A stretch of DNA of 64,000 nt from Pelomonas sp052436255. Its GTDB lineage: Bacteria > Pseudomonadota > Gammaproteobacteria > Burkholderiales > Burkholderiaceae_C. Shown here piece after piece: positions 61,316 to 64,000 of this stretch. Made by a program: the position numbers and the translations under genes. Location: positions 41,644 through 105,643 of the forward strand of contig JBQVNP010000003.1 in NCBI GenBank assembly GCA_052436255.1, given 5' to 3'. The number at the start of each line of letters is the position of its first letter. Position 1 is the first letter of the stretch. Under the pieces are notes generated by a model. It was not told the DNA's origin. It saw only the letters and a program-made list of their open reading frames with translations, and searched no databases.

Positions 61316-62611
61316 TCAACCGGGCAGCCGCTCCCTGAGCACATCGCGCAGTTCAGCCCAGCTGTAGCTGGCCTGCGCCGCCAGCAGCCCCGCCCGGCCG
61401 AACACCGGCGTCAGCCCATAACGCTGCAACGCAGCCGGCAGGTCCGCGCGGCCGCTGATGGCCTCGGCCAGCCATTCGCCGGCGGCGGTCGTGGGCGCCA
61501 CGCCGTGGCCGCCGAAAGCCTGCGCGAACCAGAGCCCAGGAAACAGCTGGCCGATCTGCGGCATCTTGTGCCGTGCGTAGCTCATCAGGCCACCCCAGGC
61601 ATGCTCGATGCGGACGGCCGCGAGCTGGGGAAAAACCTTGAGCATGTCCGCCTTCAACAGCTCGGCGATGCGGGCCGGCTCGCGCTGCCGGATTGAGATG
61701 CGGCCGCCCCAGAGCAGCCGCTGGTCGACCAGTGCCCGGTAGTAGTCGAAGGCAAAACGGTTGTCGTAGAGCGCGGCCGTCGTGTGTATCGGACGCAGTT
61801 CTGCCGGCAAGGGTTCGGTGGCGATGACATAGGTGGCGATGGGCAGGCGCGCCCCGGTCAGGGCCGGCAGCAGCGTCTGCAGATAGGCGCCACCCGCCAC
61901 GACCACCTGGGCCGCGCGGATCGAGGCGCCTTGGGCGGTGCGCAGCAGGAACCCGCCGGCGGCGGACCGATCGATGGCCGTCACCGGGCTGTGCTCGTGC
62001 ACCTGGCCACCCGCCTGCTCGAAGACGCGCGCGAGCCCCAGCGCGTACTTGAGCGGATGGAAATGGAAGGCATCGCGCTCCAGCAGGGCGCCGCCATAAC
62101 GGTCAGTGTCCAGCCACTGCCGCACCTGCGCGGGTTGGATCTCGTCCCAGACCACGCCGAAGTTCTCGCGCAGCCAGCGGGCCTGGTCGCGCAGCTGGCG
62201 TTCGGCGCGGGCGCTGTGCCGGAACCAGTTCAGAAGCAGGGCGCCGCCCTTCGTCCGCTCGCAGTCGATGGCATGCCGCTCGATGCGCGAGCGGATCAGT
62301 GCCACGGCGTCGCGACTGCAGGCGTAGACCTCGCGCGCCTGCGGCAGCCCCAGGTCGCGCACCAGGTCCGCCGCATCGCGGCTGTAGCCGCCGAACACGA
62401 AGCCGCCGTTGCGGCCGGATGCGCCATGGCCGATGGTCTGCGTCTCCAGCACCGCCACGCTGGTGATGCCGCGCTCCTGCAGCCCGCGTGCCGTGGCTAG
62501 GCCGGCGAAGCCACCGCCCAGCACGGCCACCTCCACGTCGCAGATCGAGCCGGTGAGGGGTGCAAATGTCAGGCGGGGCGCCGTGGCGGCGTAGTAGGTG
62601 TCCGTTTGCAT
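61316..62611 (-). CDS. FAD-dependent oxidoreductase of the DAO family
   Basis: 431 residues. The FAD loop is VAVLGGGFAGLATARGL (about residues 29-45); the GASGRNGGFVFGGYSRD block and C-terminal HKMPQIGQLFPGLWFAQAFGGHGV are shared with gamma-glutamylputrescine oxidoreductase PuuB and related amine oxidases. It would oxidise an amine or amino acid with O2 or a quinone; the substrate is not certain and no other putrescine genes are adjacent. The ATG at 62611 (MQTDTYYAAT) is chosen over an upstream start at 62659. Confidence 0.85.
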   Translation of the reverse strand: MQTDTYYAATAPRLTFAPLTGSICDVEVAVLGGGFAGLATARGLQERGITSVAVLETQTIGHGASGRNGGFVFGGYSRDAADLVRDLGLPQAREVYACSRDAVALIRSRIERHAIDCERTKGGALLLNWFRHSARAERQLRDQARWLRENFGVVWDEIQPAQVRQWLDTDRYGGALLERDAFHFHPLKYALGLARVFEQAGGQVHEHSPVTAIDRSAAGGFLLRTAQGASIRAAQVVVAGGAYLQTLLPALTGARLPIATYVIATEPLPAELRPIHTTAALYDNRFAFDYYRALVDQRLLWGGRISIRQREPARIAELLKADMLKVFPQLAAVRIEHAWGGLMSYARHKMPQIGQLFPGLWFAQAFGGHGVAPTTAAGEWLAEAISGRADLPAALQRYGLTPVFGRAGLLAAQASYSWAELRDVLRERLPG

Positions 62612-62703
62612 GCGCTTAATTGGGCCGGCGGCCCAATATAGTGGGAGCGGCTTAAGCACGGACCTTTGCGTCGGGGCTGCGCAGTTGGGCAGCGAGGAGG
62701 CAA

Positions 62704-63306
62704 TTGGTGTCTGTTCGCTATGGCTGGTTATTCAAGAGCACAAGATGGGTTCTTGCTGTGCTTGTCTATCTCTGCTCTTGGGTGCTGGCCGGATATCTTT
62801 GGTACTCGTTCAGCCGCTACATCAGCTATACCTGCTGTCCAGCAGGTAAAAGTGGCCGCTTTGGCCCCGGCGGCGATTACGCCTGCATATGGCCGCTGTG
62901 GGTGTCCTTTGCCAAGGACGTTCCATTTGCTGTGCTGGCAGCAGCAGTCATCTCCATACCTGCCGTTTGGATTTCGCCAGTTGGTAATTCAAGAGCTGTA
63001 ATACCGTTTGGCATCGCCAGCGCCGCTCTCTGGATCCTGTTGCAGTACTGGCATTTCACCCCTTACAAGCACCTGGTGGGGCATCAGCTGACCGTAGCGG
63101 TTTCGTTTTTGCTAACGCTCTTGGCGGTGTGCGTGATGTTCAGGGGAGGCCTGCCGTCTCGCAGCCGGCGTCAAACCCAACGGCTGGGAGAGGCGCGGCC
63201 AAGTCCCCAACTCGACTGCGAAAGTGCCTGTCGGCTCAAAGCCCCGCCAGCAACTCGTACGACCGCCGCCTCAGCGCATGGTCATGCACCGCGCAGGCGA
63301 CGATGA
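62704..63306 (+). CDS. Unknown four-helix membrane protein of lower G+C
   Basis: Up to 200 residues; I do not recognise the family. Four hydrophobic segments are visible (about 14-34, 73-92, 99-117, 126-145), with CCPAGKSGRFGPGGDYACIW between the first two. The C-terminal 50 residues are basic and low-complexity and run 71 bases into the 3' end of the luciferase-like gene, so the native end may have been lost or extended by a frameshift. The first part is visibly poorer in G+C (roughly 53% by eye) and uses A/T-ending codons, unlike its neighbours, suggesting transfer. The start is TTG at 62704 or GTG at 62707. Confidence 0.55.
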   Translation: MVSVRYGWLFKSTRWVLAVLVYLCSWVLAGYLWYSFSRYISYTCCPAGKSGRFGPGGDYACIWPLWVSFAKDVPFAVLAAAVISIPAVWISPVGNSRAVIPFGIASAALWILLQYWHFTPYKHLVGHQLTVAVSFLLTLLAVCVMFRGGLPSRSRRQTQRLGEARPSPQLDCESACRLKAPPATRTTAASAHGHAPRRRR

Positions 63307-64000
63307 ACTCGTCCGCCTGCGTGCGCTCACGCGTCTCGGCCAGGCCCGCTCGCACGGTCTGCGGCGAGCCGACGATGGACTCGCGCAGCATGCGCTCCAC
63401 CTGCGTCGCCTCGGCGGGCGACCACAACCCGGTCATGCTCGCCACCGGCGGCGGCAGCTTGCCGCGCCGGCCGCGCACCATGCCGAGAAAACGCTGCTGG
63501 GAAGACGTGAAGAGGAACTGTGCCTCCTCGTCGGTGGGCGCGACGATGATATTCAGGCCCACCATCGCATGCGGCTTGGGGTGGCGGGCGCTGGGCTTGT
63601 AGGTGGAGCGGTAGATCTGCAGCGCTTGCATCAGCATCTCGGGTGCGAAGTGCGACGCGAACGCGAACGGTAGGCCGAGATAGGCCGAGAGCTGGGCGCT
63701 GTAGAGGCTGGAGCCCAGCAGCCAGATCGGCACTTCGGTGCCCTGGCCCGGCACGGCGCGCACGACCGCGTTGTCGGCCTCCGGCGCGAGATAGCCTTGC
63801 AGCTCGAGCACGTCGTTGGGGAAGCTGTCTTCACCGCTGCTTTCCAGGCTGCGCCGCAGCGCGCGCATCGTCGGTCGGTCCGTACCGGGTGCGCGGCCAA
63901 GCCCCAGGTCGATGCGGCCGGGGAAGAGTTCAGCCAGCGTGCCGAACTGCTCCGCGATCGTCAGCGGCGCATGGTTGGGCAGCATGATGCCGCCCGCCCC
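63236..64000 (-). CDS. LLM-class flavin-dependent oxidoreductase (luciferase-like), 5' end outside window
   Basis: 255 residues visible; the N-terminus lies beyond the right edge, since the frame is open and in-family (GAGGIMLPNHAPLTI) to base 64000. The blocks AEQFGTLAELFPGRIDLGLGRAPGTD and VPIWLLGSSLYSAQLSAYLGLPFAFASHF match the MsnO8-type branch of bacterial luciferase-like FMN monooxygenases. The substrate is unknown. An internal ATG at 63985 is not the start. It converges on the low-G+C membrane protein gene. Confidence 0.88.
   Translation of the reverse strand, partial: GAGGIMLPNHAPLTIAEQFGTLAELFPGRIDLGLGRAPGTDRPTMRALRRSLESSGEDSFPNDVLELQGYLAPEADNAVVRAVPGQGTEVPIWLLGSSLYSAQLSAYLGLPFAFASHFAPEMLMQALQIYRSTYKPSARHPKPHAMVGLNIIVAPTDEEAQFLFTSSQQRFLGMVRGRRGKLPPPVASMTGLWSPAEATQVERMLRESIVGSPQTVRAGLAETRERTQADEFIVACAVHDHALRRRSYELLAGL

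Overview
The window is about 67% G+C and looks like a chromosomal segment of a betaproteobacterium of the order Burkholderiales, most likely near Roseateles, Mitsuaria, Pelomonas or Rubrivivax. This placement is inferred from gene content (DUF3422 protein, acnB-mdh-gntR-sdhCDABE-gltA cluster, cyoABCD with SURF1 and RegBA, several chemoreceptors) and from codon use; no rRNA or other taxonomic marker is present. Coding density is high, mostly housekeeping. No insertion sequence, prophage, integron, CRISPR array or rRNA operon was seen; the only clear tRNA is tRNA-Leu(CAA).

Layout. 1-9.2 kb: a partial iron-sulfur flavin reductase, an SDR protein, a rhomboid protease, tRNA-Leu, cysM, a zinc-ribbon Nudix hydrolase, tusA, galU, a degenerate hydroxyacid dehydrogenase and valS. 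9.2-18.8 kb: a CpxP/Spy-like protein with a CpxRA-like two-component system, guaC, a DUF3422 membrane protein, a KAS III-like condensing enzyme, a TonB-C-like periplasmic protein, exonuclease I, a PAS protein with a degenerate GGDEF domain, and a 90-residue FlgC-like protein behind a near-consensus sigma-28 promoter. 19-33 kb: a TCA-cycle block (acnB, a CoA-ester-lyase-like gene, mdh, a GntR regulator, sdhCDAB, sdhE, gltA), with a vapBC module and one chemoreceptor inserted. 33-35.4 kb: a ribokinase-like gene and an mtaD-like deaminase. 35.4-43.9 kb: a compact carbohydrate regulon (TonB-dependent receptor, LacI regulator, GH94 phosphorylase, GPH symporter, gluconokinase). 44-52.4 kb: an HTH-receiver fusion divergent from a chemoreceptor, purL and a third chemoreceptor. 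52.4-64 kb: a glutathione transferase, an MHS-type transporter, cyoABCD, SURF1, a RegB/RegA-type redox two-component pair, an FAD oxidoreductase, a low-G+C membrane protein and a partial luciferase-like oxidoreductase.

How parts work together. The best candidate for an under-described system is the 35.4-43.9 kb regulon. Three copies of a 14-bp palindrome, GGATAGCGCTATCC (one with a single mismatch), sit in front of the TonB receptor, the lacI gene and the gluconokinase-symporter-phosphorylase operon. A GH94 phosphorylase coupled to gluconokinase fits phosphorolysis of cellobionate (glucosyl-gluconate) into glucose 1-phosphate and gluconate, followed by gluconate phosphorylation. That would be a route for scavenging oxidised cellulose fragments.

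The second striking feature is gltA, which carries an in-frame TAA between its two catalytic histidines; the rest of the protein continues intact in the same frame. The cyo-SURF1-RegBA string looks like a self-contained redox-responsive oxidase module, because the kinase retains both the GGxxNPF quinone-site motif and a cysteine in the dimerisation region.
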